Of a DNA stretch of 64,000 bases, positions 54,386 to 63,553 are shown one piece after another. The first letter of the stretch is position 1. Each line of letters begins with the position of its first letter. This DNA is from Bacteroidales bacterium. Lineage in GTDB: Bacteria > Bacteroidota > Bacteroidia > Bacteroidales > P3. Position numbers and translations under genes: made by a program. Location: NCBI GenBank assembly GCA_017616895.1, contig JAFZXE010000016.1:1-64000 (forward strand), in the 5' to 3' direction. Below the pieces are notes generated by a model, which made no database searches, had not been told where the DNA came from, and saw nothing but the letters and a program-made list of their open reading frames with translations.

Positions 54386-55358
54386 ATGAAGAAAAAACTA
54401 CTCCTTTCGGTCACCCTGTTGGCAATGGCCATTTTGTGTTGAAACCATCGGCGGTTCTGCTTTCAGCGGCTGCACTGGCATTGTTTCTTTGACGGTTCCA
54501 AATAGCTGCACAAGCATTGGCAGCTCAGCATTTAGTGGTTGTACAGGTATCACTTCTGCAATACTCGGAGATGGTGTAAGAACAATCGGTGGCAGTGCCT
54601 TCAGCGGTTGCTCGCGTCTCACCTCTGTCCAGTTTGGTGAAAGTCTTGAGGAGATTGGCAGCAGTGCCTTCCGCGAGTGTGGCATTATAGGGCATGTCTA
54701 TTTCCCGCAGAGCGTGATAAGCATGGGTGAAAGGGCTTTCTATCAATGCTATGGCATCACTGAAATCACTTGTCTCGGTCGTGTGGCACCGCTTATCAGC
54801 AACGATGGCTCTTATTCAACTTTCTATGGCGTCGATACGAACATAATCGTCAACATACCTTGCGACAGTTATAATCTCTACTCTGGGCGTTGGTCTTATT
54901 TCCACAACTTCAGCGAGTCGGCGTTCCTTTTCAATGTGGTTTCGGAGAATTTGAGCAAGGGTACCGTGACGGTGGTTTCTGCTCCTACGTGCAGCAATCC
55001 TGTGGCCACGGTGCTGGCCACACCACGCAGCGGTTACCGCTTCGACCACTGGAGCGACGGCAGCACCGAGAATCCATACTACTACACCGTGACAGGCAGC
55101 ATGACGCTGACAGCCTACTTTGCATCAGCAGGCGGCACTGAGGGCATAGAGGACATCACGGCCGACCAAATCAAAATTTACTCTCGCGGCAGCGAGATAG
55201 TGATTGAAGGCGCCGAAAACAGCGATGTGTTGGTTTATGATGTTATGGGACGCATCGTCCATAAAGGACGCATCGAAAGCCCCATTCACGTAAGCAACAT
55301 GGGTATCTATATGGTCAAGATAGACGACCAGCCGGCCAGGAAAGTCGTGGTGAGATAG
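54386..55358 (+). pseudogene. broken BspA-type LRR surface protein with T9SS-like C-terminus
   Basis: An ATG at 54386 opens a signal peptide (MKKKLLLSVTLLAMAILC) that ends at a TGA after 18 codons. In the +1 frame the sequence continues straight into leucine-rich repeats of the BspA/LRR_5 type (TIGGSAFSGCTGIVSL, SIGSSAFSGCTG), then a bacterial-repeat domain (SGYRFDHWSDGS) and a T9SS-like sorting end (YMVKIDDQPARKVVVR). An internal ATG at 54489 gives a 289-aa ORF without a signal. A frameshift or deletion seems to have joined the signal peptide to a shortened repeat region. Programmed frameshifting is a less likely alternative. Confidence 0.75.
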
Positions 55359-55383
55359 TCGCTTCACGTTTTTATAACAACAT

Positions 55384-55420
55384 ACGCCTCTCATTGTTTT
55401 GTGCTATGAGGGGCGTTTTG
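55384..55420 (+). terminator. rho-independent terminator after the LRR gene
   Basis: Arms acgcctctcat and atgaggggcgt pair over 11 positions (one G-T) around an 11-nt loop and are followed by tttt. Confidence 0.82.
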
Positions 55421-55473
55421 TATTCGTTAATTTTGCTCCTTACAATCATATCTAATTTTCTTTGTAAAAGTAC

Positions 55474-55561
55474 AAAAAATCTCCGATTCTTGTCCAAAAA
55501 ATCTCCGATTCTCACTCAAAAAATCTGCGATTCTCCTCCAGTAAATCTCCGATTCTTCACC
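55474..55561. repeat. 22-bp tandem repeat (4 units)
   Basis: Four exact-length units share the form aaaaaatctccgattct plus a variable 5-base end (tgtcc, cactc, cctcc, and cacc-type). Twenty-two is twice 11, so it keeps the phase of the 11-bp arrays. It lies between the terminator and the next promoter. Confidence 0.9.
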
Positions 55562-55746
55562 GCGCTTCATCGCTATATAATTTATTTACTGCATATTATC
55601 TTTAAAGCCACTTTTTACAACTCATCCTCTCAAATACCAGCAACCTAATGATGCACTCAGTCGGTTTTGACGACGACGATTTGCGGCGGTCTCATACAAA
55701 GGATGTGAACTATATCAAAGTCGAACTAATATCATTAATCTTTTCG

Positions 55747-55754
55747 TATCTTTG
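55747..55754 (+). promoter_or_regulatory. promoter of the M49-family peptidase gene
   Basis: TATCTTTG inside ttttcgtatctttgcact, the same 18 bases as at the pyrK promoter. The leader to the ATG at 55798 would be about 40 nt. Confidence 0.75.
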
Positions 55755-55797
55755 CACTCTGACTATCGGAATATCTAAAACTATAAACATATTAAAA

Positions 55798-57441
55798 ATG
55801 AAGAAATTAATGGTAACCCTTATGGCACTTTCGCTCTTTGCCGCTTTCGGCTGCAAGAACAAGAAAGCCAACATCGAACCGCAACAGCCTTCTGAGATTG
55901 AGCAGAAAGTGAACGAGTATGCTGAATTCACGCTGACCACCGACCTGAGCAAGCTCAGCGAAAAGGAAAAACAGCTTATCCCGGTGCTTATCGAGATAGC
56001 CGACATCATGGACGACCTCTACTGGGAACAGTACTTTGGCACTGAGAACCGCAAGGCGCTCGACACGCTGAGCGACCAGTGGGTGAAAGAATTCGCAATG
56101 CTGCAGTATGGCGCATGGGACCGTCTGGACAGCGAGAAACCATTCGTGCCTGGCTATGGCGAGCGTCCGCTGGGTGCTAACTTCTACCCCGCCGACATGA
56201 CGAAGGAGGAGTTTGAGGCTCTGCAAGACCCTGAGAAGACCAGCCTCTACACCGTCATACGCCGCGACGAGAACGGCGCGCTGAAGGTCATCCCCTACCA
56301 CGAGGCTTACGCCGAGAAACTCGCCAAGGTTGACGAGCTGATGGGCAAAGCTATCGAGCTGGCCGAGGACGAGGGCTTGAAAAACTACCTCACCGAGCGC
56401 CGCAAAGCCCTGCAGACCGACGACTACTTCGCCAGCGATATGGCTTGGATGGACATGAAGAGCAGCAAGATTGACTTTGTGGTAGGTCCTATTGAGAACT
56501 ACGACGACGCACTCTTCGGCTACAAGACCTCATACGAGTCGTTCATCCTCGTGAAGGACGAGCAGTGGAGCAACGACCTGGCCAAGTTCGTCAAGATGCT
56601 TCCCGCTCTGCAGAAACAGCTGCCCTGCGACGAGAAGTATAAGAAAGAGGTGCCGGGCACCGAGAGCGACCTGAACGTCTATGACGCCATCTACTACGCC
56701 GGCGACTGCAACGCGGGCTCGAAAACGATAGCCATCAACCTGCCCAACGACGAGCGCGTACATCTGAAGAAAGGCGCCCGCCGTCTGCAGCTGAAGAACG
56801 CCATGCAGGCTAAATTTGAGACCATACTTACCCCCATCGCCAACCTCTTCGTGTGTGAGGATCAGCTGGACAACGTGAACTTCAACGCTTTCTTCAGCAA
56901 CGTCTGCTTCCACGAGGTGGCTCACGGCCTTGGTATCAAAAACACCATCACCGGCAAGGGCAACTTGAGAGAGGCTCTGAAAGAGCAGTACAGCGCATGG
57001 GAAGAGGCTAAAGCCGACATCTGTGGCCTGTTCCTCACCCAGACACTCATCGAGCAGGGCGAGATTACGAACTGCACCGTCGAGGACGCCTATGTGACCT
57101 TCATCGCCGGCATCCTGCGCAGCGTGCGTTTCGGTGCCACCGAGGCTCACGGCATTGCCAACATGATGTGCTTCAACTATCTGCAAGACCACGAGGCTTT
57201 CACTCGCAACGAGCAGGGCAAATATGTGGTGAATGTGGAGAAGATGCGTGAGGCTATGAACAGCTGGGCCGCTCTGATTCTTCAGGTTGAGGGCGACGGC
57301 GACTATGACTTCGCCAAGAAGTATGCCAAAGAGAACGGCATCATCCGCGCCGACCTCCAGAAAGACCTCGACCTCATCCGCGAGAACAACATACCGAAAG
57401 ACATACGCTACAACCAGGGTTTGAAAGCCTTGGGACTGTAA
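55798..57441 (+). CDS. M49-family (dipeptidyl-peptidase III-like) Zn lipoprotein
   Basis: The 547-aa protein begins MKKLMVTLMALSLFAAFGC, a lipoprotein signal, and was started here because the promoter lies just upstream; a longer frame from 55648 would include the promoter. The Zn motif HEVAHGLG (near residue 371) and EEAKADI (near 401) match M49, in the short HExxH form known in some bacterial DPP III proteins. The expected role is to release dipeptides in the periplasm or on the surface. It ends at a bidirectional terminator shared with recQ. Confidence 0.82.
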   Translation: MKKLMVTLMALSLFAAFGCKNKKANIEPQQPSEIEQKVNEYAEFTLTTDLSKLSEKEKQLIPVLIEIADIMDDLYWEQYFGTENRKALDTLSDQWVKEFAMLQYGAWDRLDSEKPFVPGYGERPLGANFYPADMTKEEFEALQDPEKTSLYTVIRRDENGALKVIPYHEAYAEKLAKVDELMGKAIELAEDEGLKNYLTERRKALQTDDYFASDMAWMDMKSSKIDFVVGPIENYDDALFGYKTSYESFILVKDEQWSNDLAKFVKMLPALQKQLPCDEKYKKEVPGTESDLNVYDAIYYAGDCNAGSKTIAINLPNDERVHLKKGARRLQLKNAMQAKFETILTPIANLFVCEDQLDNVNFNAFFSNVCFHEVAHGLGIKNTITGKGNLREALKEQYSAWEEAKADICGLFLTQTLIEQGEITNCTVEDAYVTFIAGILRSVRFGATEAHGIANMMCFNYLQDHEAFTRNEQGKYVVNVEKMREAMNSWAALILQVEGDGDYDFAKKYAKENGIIRADLQKDLDLIRENNIPKDIRYNQGLKALGL

Positions 57442-57456
57442 TTTCTCTCAAGGATA

Positions 57457-57500
57457 AAAACAGTAGGGGACGCATCATTCGGTGCGCCCCCTATTGTTTT
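57457..57500. terminator. bidirectional terminator between convergent genes
   Basis: Two 18-nt arms (AAAACAGTAGGGGACGCA and TGCGCCCCCTATTGTTTT) pair at 17 positions including one G-T, with one mismatch. A/T tails at both ends would work on either strand. Confidence 0.92.
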
Positions 57501-57518
57501 GTATCAGTCCTAATATTT

Positions 57519-59735
57519 CTAATGTCCCATATCCGACCAGAACTTGATACGCATAAGGCGTATTTCCTCGTGGGTGTAGTCGGGGTCGTCCTCAAACTCA
57601 TCATAGGCATCGTCCAACGAGCCGCCCTCCGACTCGCGCCAGTAGTCAAGCAACACCTCTTGATGTTCCTCCTCTATATTCTCATTGATGTAGTAGTCGA
57701 GATTGAGGCGGTTGCCCGACTGGATGATATGCTCCATCTCGGTGAGCAGTTCGTCCATCGTCATCCCCTTGCCGAGTGCAATATCTTCGAGAGACATCTG
57801 CTTATCAACAGAGCGCACGATATACAGCTTCGCACTCGACTTGTTCACCACCGAACGCACCACGATGTCCTGTGGACGCTCTATCTCGTTTTCTTCGACG
57901 TAGGTCTTAATAAGGTCTATGAACGGCTGTCCATATTTCTGCGCTTTGCCGATGCCGACACCTACACAATGCGACAGTTCGTCGATGGTGCAAGGATATT
58001 GTATTGTCATATCCTTGAGCGAACGCTCTTCGAAGATGACATACAGCGGCAGCTTTTCGCGTGTGGCTATGTCTTTCAGGAGAGATTTCAGCTGCTTGAA
58101 GAGTCCCTCGTCGGCAGCCTCTATCGCACCGCCGGCCTCCGGCGTGTCAATCAATTCATCCGATGCGTCCGGCTGGCTATAGTCGTGGTCACAGCTTACG
58201 GTGACATCGTAGGGTGATTTCATAAAGCGGAATCCGTCGGGAGTGATTTTCAGCACTCCGTACTGCTCTATCTCTTTGACGAGCAGTTTGCTATACACCG
58301 CCTGCCGTATGACCGCCTTCCAATAGAGGTCGTTATGATCGACTCCTTGACCGAACTGCTCGAGCTGGTCATGCTTGTAGGTTTTGGTGTGGGTGTTTAC
58401 GCGACCCATCATCACGTCAATAACCTCCTTCATCTTGAAGGCCTGCTTCATGGCGAGGATGGTTTCGAGCATATATACCGTCTCCTCCTTGGCCTCCATG
58501 CGGGGCTTGGGGTGCAGACAGTTGTCGCAGTTGCCGCAGTTTTCCTGCGGGTAGTCTTCGCCAAAATATTTCAGCAGGTTTGCTCGGCGGCAGGCAGAAC
58601 TTTCGGCATACGACACCATCTCCTGCACCAGCTGCTGCGCCTGCTCCTGCTCGGTGACGTTCTTGTCGGTGAAGAACTTGTATAGTTTCTCCACGTCGTG
58701 TTCGCTGTAGAAGGCGATACACTTGCCTTCTCCGCCGTCACGCCCGGCACGTCCAGTTTCCTGATAGTAGCCTTCGAGGCTTTTGGGTATGTCGTAGTGG
58801 ATGACGAAACGCACGTCCGGCTTGTCGATACCCATGCCAAAGGCTATGGTGGCGACAATGACATCAACATCCTCCATCAAGAACTTGTCCTGATTCTCGG
58901 TACGCACCTGCGAGTCAAGTCCGGCGTGGTAGGGGAGGGCTTTGATGCCGTTGACCTGCAGCAGTTCGGCGAGGTCTTCCACGCGCTTGCGCGTGAGACA
59001 ATATATTATACCGCTCTTGCCGCTGTTTTCTTTGATGAATTTGATAATCTCCTTGTGGAGCGCCACAGCCTCTGACGGTTTGGGACGCACCTCGTAGTAT
59101 AGGTTCGGACGGTTGAACGACGAGATGAAGATTTTAGCGTTCTCCATCTTGAGGTTTTTGATTATGTCCTGCTGCACTTTTGGTGTTGCCGATGCGGTGA
59201 GAGTCAGAATCGGCACCTTGGAGTTGATGGCGCTTATGGCGTCGCGCAGCCGGCGGTATTCAGGGCGGAAGTCGTGTCCCCACTCCGAGATGCAGTGCGC
59301 CTCGTCAATGGCTATGAACGATATCTTTAATTGTTGTAGAAATTCAATGGTGTCGGGACGTGAGAGCGTTTCGGGTGCGACATACAACATTTTGGTGCCG
59401 CCTTTCAGAAGGTCATCCTTGACATCCTTCACCTGCTGTTTGTTAAGCGAAGAATTTAGGAAGTGAGCCACATAGTCGTTGCCTGAATTATAGCGCACAG
59501 CATCGACTTGGTTCTTCATAAGCGCGATGAGTGGCGACACTACGATTGCAGTTCCTTCGCTGATGATTGCAGGCAACTGGTAGCAGAGCGACTTACCACC
59601 ACCCGTCGGCATTATGACAAAGGTATCGTTACCGTCGAGCAGGCTTTGTATGATGGCTTCCTGGTCGCCCTTGAAATTGTCGAATCCGAAAATCTCTTTG
59701 AGTTTTGCCTGAAGTATGCTACTGTTTGATTCCAA
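57519..59735 (-). CDS. recQ: ATP-dependent DNA helicase RecQ
   Basis: RecQ is a 3'-5' helicase in recombination and replication-fork repair. The 738-aa protein has MPTGGGKSLCYQL (Walker A), IDEAHCISEWGHDFR (DEAH plus aromatic-rich loop), GRAGRDG (motif VI), a Zn-binding CRRANLLKYFGE and CGNCDNC, an RQC domain and an HRDC-like domain (~545-620). A ~100-residue acidic tail follows (EEEHQEVLLDYW and on). Family length is ~600-730, so it is long but complete. Confidence 0.95.
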   Translation of the reverse strand: MESNSSILQAKLKEIFGFDNFKGDQEAIIQSLLDGNDTFVIMPTGGGKSLCYQLPAIISEGTAIVVSPLIALMKNQVDAVRYNSGNDYVAHFLNSSLNKQQVKDVKDDLLKGGTKMLYVAPETLSRPDTIEFLQQLKISFIAIDEAHCISEWGHDFRPEYRRLRDAISAINSKVPILTLTASATPKVQQDIIKNLKMENAKIFISSFNRPNLYYEVRPKPSEAVALHKEIIKFIKENSGKSGIIYCLTRKRVEDLAELLQVNGIKALPYHAGLDSQVRTENQDKFLMEDVDVIVATIAFGMGIDKPDVRFVIHYDIPKSLEGYYQETGRAGRDGGEGKCIAFYSEHDVEKLYKFFTDKNVTEQEQAQQLVQEMVSYAESSACRRANLLKYFGEDYPQENCGNCDNCLHPKPRMEAKEETVYMLETILAMKQAFKMKEVIDVMMGRVNTHTKTYKHDQLEQFGQGVDHNDLYWKAVIRQAVYSKLLVKEIEQYGVLKITPDGFRFMKSPYDVTVSCDHDYSQPDASDELIDTPEAGGAIEAADEGLFKQLKSLLKDIATREKLPLYVIFEERSLKDMTIQYPCTIDELSHCVGVGIGKAQKYGQPFIDLIKTYVEENEIERPQDIVVRSVVNKSSAKLYIVRSVDKQMSLEDIALGKGMTMDELLTEMEHIIQSGNRLNLDYYINENIEEEHQEVLLDYWRESEGGSLDDAYDEFEDDPDYTHEEIRLMRIKFWSDMGH

Positions 59736-59775
59736 TATGATATGAGTTGATGGGTTGAAATGTTAAATTTTTTTG

Positions 59776-59838
59776 ATGACTACCGACCGCTTACTACTAA
59801 CTTATAACTTAAAACTCAAAACTTATAACTTTTTAGTA
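59776..59838. repeat. 7-bp phased array before kdsD (9 units)
   Basis: Units atgacta, ccgaccg, cttacta, ctaactt, ataactt, aaaactc, aaaactt, ataactt, tttagta. The last unit merges with the promoter box at 59837. Confidence 0.82.
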
Positions 59839-59844
59839 CCTTTG
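59837..59844 (+). promoter_or_regulatory. promoter of kdsD-lptB-mrdA-rodA
   Basis: TACCTTTGCA matches the -7 consensus, ~54 bp upstream of the kdsD GTG. It is the only strong box in front of this four-gene run. Confidence 0.7.
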
Positions 59845-59897
59845 CAAGGTTTTACAAAGTTAAGAATATTTGTTTACATATCCAAATAATATTTGAC

Positions 59898-60866
59898 GTG
59901 AAGACAAGAGAGGAGTTGCAACAAATTGCCATACAGGTAATTAGAAACGAGCGTGAGGCGGTGGCTCAACTGGAGAAAAGGGTGGGAGATGCGTTTTCCG
60001 AGGCTGTGGAATTGCTTTATTCGACCTCGGGACGTGTTGTTGTAACCGGTATTGGGAAGAGTGCGAACATAGCAACAAAAATAGTTTCAACACTTAATTC
60101 CACTGGCACTCCTTCGCTGTTTCTGCATGCCGCCGACGCGATTCACGGCGATTTGGGCATGGTGCGCAAAGACGACACTGTTATATGTTTGTCGAAAAGC
60201 GGAAACACGCCCGAAATCAAGGTGCTGGTACCGCTGCTCAAGCAGTTTGGCAACAAATTGATAGCCATCGTCGGCAACACCGACTCTTTCCTCGCCTCCG
60301 AGGCCGACATAGTGCTCGACACGACGGTCGAACACGAAGCCTGCCCCAACAATCTCGCACCCACCTCTTCGACTACCGCGCAACTTGTGATGGGCGACGC
60401 ACTTGCTGTCGCTCTCATCGAGTGTCGCAATTTCACTGCTTCCGACTTTGCACGTTTCCACCCCGGCGGTGCCCTGGGCAAACAGCTCTACATGCGCGTG
60501 TCTGACCTTTCTGTACAGAACGAGAAGCCGCAGGTGTCCCCCGACACCCCTGTACGCGAGGTTATACTCGAGATGACCTCGAAACGGCTCGGCTGTGCCG
60601 TCGTTGTCGAGGACAACATGCCGACGGGCATCATCACCGACGGTGATTTGCGCCGCATGCTAAACCGCGACCAACATGTCTCGCACCTGAAGGCTCGCGA
60701 CATTATGACCGTCAACCCCAAATATGTAGTCGAAAACGAATATGCGGTCAATGCGCTCCATATTATGCAGCAGCGAAGCATAACCCAACTTATAGTGGTT
60801 GACCCCGAAGGCCGGTACAGCGGGGTTGTCCACCTGCACGACATTTTGAGAGAGGGAATAATCTGA
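59898..60866 (+). CDS. kdsD: arabinose-5-phosphate isomerase KdsD (KpsF/GutQ family)
   Basis: KdsD makes arabinose-5-phosphate, the precursor of KDO for LPS. The 322-aa protein starts at GTG, has an SIS domain ([30 protein letters not shown]) up to ~195, then two CBS domains ([27 protein letters not shown]). Length and order match the family. It is followed by a 7-bp array and lptB, so KDO supply and LPS export are cotranscribed. Confidence 0.94.
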   Translation: MKTREELQQIAIQVIRNEREAVAQLEKRVGDAFSEAVELLYSTSGRVVVTGIGKSANIATKIVSTLNSTGTPSLFLHAADAIHGDLGMVRKDDTVICLSKSGNTPEIKVLVPLLKQFGNKLIAIVGNTDSFLASEADIVLDTTVEHEACPNNLAPTSSTTAQLVMGDALAVALIECRNFTASDFARFHPGGALGKQLYMRVSDLSVQNEKPQVSPDTPVREVILEMTSKRLGCAVVVEDNMPTGIITDGDLRRMLNRDQHVSHLKARDIMTVNPKYVVENEYAVNALHIMQQRSITQLIVVDPEGRYSGVVHLHDILREGII

Positions 60867-60868
60867 AC

Positions 60869-60909
60869 AATTCACTATTTCACCAATCACCCATCATAAA
60901 TCACTAGCT
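60869..60909. repeat. 7-bp array between kdsD and lptB (6 units)
   Basis: Units aattcac, tatttca, ccaatca, cccatca, taaatca, ctagct(t). It ends at the TTG start codon of lptB. Confidence 0.7.
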
Positions 60910-61659
60910 TTGGAACTACGCACAGAACATGTTGTCAAGAAATATCGTTCACGTACAGTGGTGAACGATGTTTCCGTATCGGTCTCTCAGGGCGAGATAG
61001 TAGGACTTCTCGGCCCCAACGGCGCTGGTAAGACAACCACTTTCTATATGATTGTCGGTATCATAAAACCCTTCTCTGGAAAGGTCTTTTTGGACGACAA
61101 GGAGATTACGCGTCAGCCGATGTACAAACGCGCTCAGATGGGTGTCGGCTACCTTGCCCAGGAGGCTTCCGTGTTCCGTCAGATGAGCGTCGAGAACAAC
61201 ATAATGTCGATACTCGAGTTCCGCAAAGACCTCACCAAGGAGCAGCGTCAGGAAAAACTCGAGTCGCTGATTGATGAATTCGGATTGGGTAAAATCCGTA
61301 AAAGCAAGGGCATACAGCTTTCGGGTGGCGAGCGGCGCCGCACCGAGATCGCACGAGCTTTGGCCAACGACCCGAACTTTCTGCTTCTCGACGAACCCTT
61401 CGCCGGCGTTGACCCGATTGCCGTACAGGACATCCAGGACATCGTCGCACACTTGAAAGAAAAGAATATCGGCATACTTATTACCGACCACAACGTCAAC
61501 GAAACCCTCCGCATCACCGACCGCGCCTACCTGCTCTACGAAGGAAGTGTGCTGCATCACGGCATACCCGAAGAGATGGCCAACGACCCCGATGTGAGGG
61601 CAAAATACCTCGGCCGCGACTTTGTTTGGCACGGCAAAAAAGTAACTCAGCAACTATAA
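60910..61659 (+). CDS. lptB: LPS export ABC transporter ATPase LptB
   Basis: LptB powers extraction of LPS from the inner membrane with LptF/LptG. The 249-aa protein (TTG start; no ATG in reach) has Walker [10 protein letters not shown], signature LSGGERRR, Walker [14 protein letters not shown], and the switch His in ITDHN. The tail ends in [11 protein letters not shown]. LptC is at 5293 in this window; lptF/lptG are not present here. Confidence 0.95.
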   Translation: MELRTEHVVKKYRSRTVVNDVSVSVSQGEIVGLLGPNGAGKTTTFYMIVGIIKPFSGKVFLDDKEITRQPMYKRAQMGVGYLAQEASVFRQMSVENNIMSILEFRKDLTKEQRQEKLESLIDEFGLGKIRKSKGIQLSGGERRRTEIARALANDPNFLLLDEPFAGVDPIAVQDIQDIVAHLKEKNIGILITDHNVNETLRITDRAYLLYEGSVLHHGIPEEMANDPDVRAKYLGRDFVWHGKKVTQQL

Positions 61660-61678
61660 ATTTCCCAACGATTCTAAA

Positions 61679-63541
61679 GTGGTTGACAAGTATTCAGACA
61701 GGGCTCGTGTGATAAAGGTGATTTTCATCGCCGTAGGTGTCATTTTTGTGGCTCGTCTCGCAATGCTGCAGATATTTAGCGACAAATACAGGGCGATGGC
61801 TGAGCGCCAGTCGCTCCGCAACATCACTATATACCCCGCTCGCGGGTTGGTATATGACCGCCACGGCGAACTGCTTGTCTATAACGACGTGGTATATGAC
61901 CTCATGGTTGTGCCGCGTTCCGTCCACGATTTGGACACCGCCTACTTCTGCCGTTCCATCGGAATAAGCCGTGAGGAGTTCGAAATGTATATGAACCGCG
62001 CTCGTGGCTACTCCCCCTATGTGGCTTCTCCTTTCATGAAGCAGATTACTAAAGAGGACTACGCCCGCTGGCAGAATCTCCTCTACAAGTTCGACGGCTT
62101 CTATGTGCAGAACCGTACTCTGCGTGTCTATCCAAAACCTATAGCCGCCCATGTGCTGGGCTATGTCGGCGAAGTTGACGAAGCGGAAATGGAGAAGAAC
62201 CCCGCTTACCAAATGGGCGACTATGTAGGAAAGAGTGGTATCGAGAAAACTTACGACAGTCTGCTTTGCGGCAAGAAAGGCAGGCGTGTAGTCAAAGTGG
62301 ATGTCCACAGCCGCGAGATAGGCCCTTACGAAAATGGTGCGCACGACACTGTTCCCGTCGCGGGAGAAAAACTATACAGTACCATAGACGCTGGATTGCA
62401 GGAGTATGCCGAACGGCTTATGGCCAACAAACGCGGCTGCGTGGTGGCACTGGAACCTTCTACGGGTGAAATCCTAGCACTTGTGTCAGCTCCATCATAC
62501 GACCCGAACCTTTTGGTGGGACGTGTACGTGGTACCAACTACCTCGAGCTTCTGCACGACATCTCCAAGCCTCTCTACAACCGAGCCCTTCAAGGTCAGT
62601 ATCCTCCTGGATCCATCTTCAAGGTAGCTCAGGCTATGATTGCCCTTGACCTTGGTGTCATCAACCCGAATAGTGGCTTCGTTTGTGACAAGTCACTTGT
62701 CGGCTGCCACAACCATCCGTCAGCGCGTAGCGTTCAAGAGGCTATCAAGATGAGCTGCAATCCTTATTTCTACCAAGTCTATCGCCGCGTAATTCAACAG
62801 GGTAAATACAAGAACATCTACAAAGACAGCCAGTACGGCCTTACTGTCTGGCGTAGCTATATGTTGCGCATGGGCTTTGGCCGTGCATTGGACATCGACC
62901 TCCCCAATGTCAAGAGCGGACGGATTCCAGACACCGCATACTACAACCGTTGGTACGGAAAAGACCATTGGGCCTTCTCTACCATATATAGCAATAGCAT
63001 CGGACAGGGTGAGGTAGAGGTGGTGCCGCTCCAGATGGCCAATCTTGCCGCAATTGTGGCCAACCGAGGCTACTACTACATACCACATGTGGTACGTTTC
63101 TATGGCGACGACTCCACCAGGATAGAGAAATATTACGAGCGGCAGGAAACTGGCATCGAACCGGAGTTTTTCGACATAGCTGCCAAAGGCATGTATGATG
63201 TGGTTCACGGAGCTGGCGGAACTGGTCACAGAGCCGATGTGCCGGGCATCGCCGTGTGCGGCAAGACTGGCACCGCCGAGAACTACGGCAACGACCACTC
63301 CGTTTTTATCTCTTTTGCTCCAATGGAAGACCCTAAGATTGCCCTCGCCGTCTATGTCGAAAACGCACAGGGTGGTGGTGGTACATGGGCTGCTCCTATC
63401 TCAGGCCTCATCATCGAAAAGTATCTCAAGGGAGAGGTTCAGCGCAAGGACGTGGAGAAAATGTATGAGGAGATTAACCCCTGTCAGAAACTCCCGCTCA
63501 CCAAGCGTGTGAAGAAACCCAAGAAAACCCGCCGTCGTTAA
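61679..63541 (+). CDS. mrdA: penicillin-binding protein 2 (elongasome transpeptidase)
   Basis: PBP2 cross-links peptidoglycan for side-wall growth with its partner RodA. The 620-aa protein starts at GTG, has one N-terminal membrane helix (IFIAVGVIFVARLAML), a dimerisation region, and the transpeptidase motifs SxxK in PGSIFKVA (Ser near 311), SCN near 359, and KTGTAE near 528. The C-terminal tail is Lys/Arg-rich. It is followed 12 nt later by rodA. Confidence 0.94.
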   Translation: MVDKYSDRARVIKVIFIAVGVIFVARLAMLQIFSDKYRAMAERQSLRNITIYPARGLVYDRHGELLVYNDVVYDLMVVPRSVHDLDTAYFCRSIGISREEFEMYMNRARGYSPYVASPFMKQITKEDYARWQNLLYKFDGFYVQNRTLRVYPKPIAAHVLGYVGEVDEAEMEKNPAYQMGDYVGKSGIEKTYDSLLCGKKGRRVVKVDVHSREIGPYENGAHDTVPVAGEKLYSTIDAGLQEYAERLMANKRGCVVALEPSTGEILALVSAPSYDPNLLVGRVRGTNYLELLHDISKPLYNRALQGQYPPGSIFKVAQAMIALDLGVINPNSGFVCDKSLVGCHNHPSARSVQEAIKMSCNPYFYQVYRRVIQQGKYKNIYKDSQYGLTVWRSYMLRMGFGRALDIDLPNVKSGRIPDTAYYNRWYGKDHWAFSTIYSNSIGQGEVEVVPLQMANLAAIVANRGYYYIPHVVRFYGDDSTRIEKYYERQETGIEPEFFDIAAKGMYDVVHGAGGTGHRADVPGIAVCGKTGTAENYGNDHSVFISFAPMEDPKIALAVYVENAQGGGGTWAAPISGLIIEKYLKGEVQRKDVEKMYEEINPCQKLPLTKRVKKPKKTRRR

Positions 63542-63553
63542 ACTCTACCGCAA

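Noticed and set aside
55648-55797. 50-codon N-terminal extension of the M49-family protein
   Set aside because: A promoter box lies within it, and a lipoprotein signal peptide begins at 55798.
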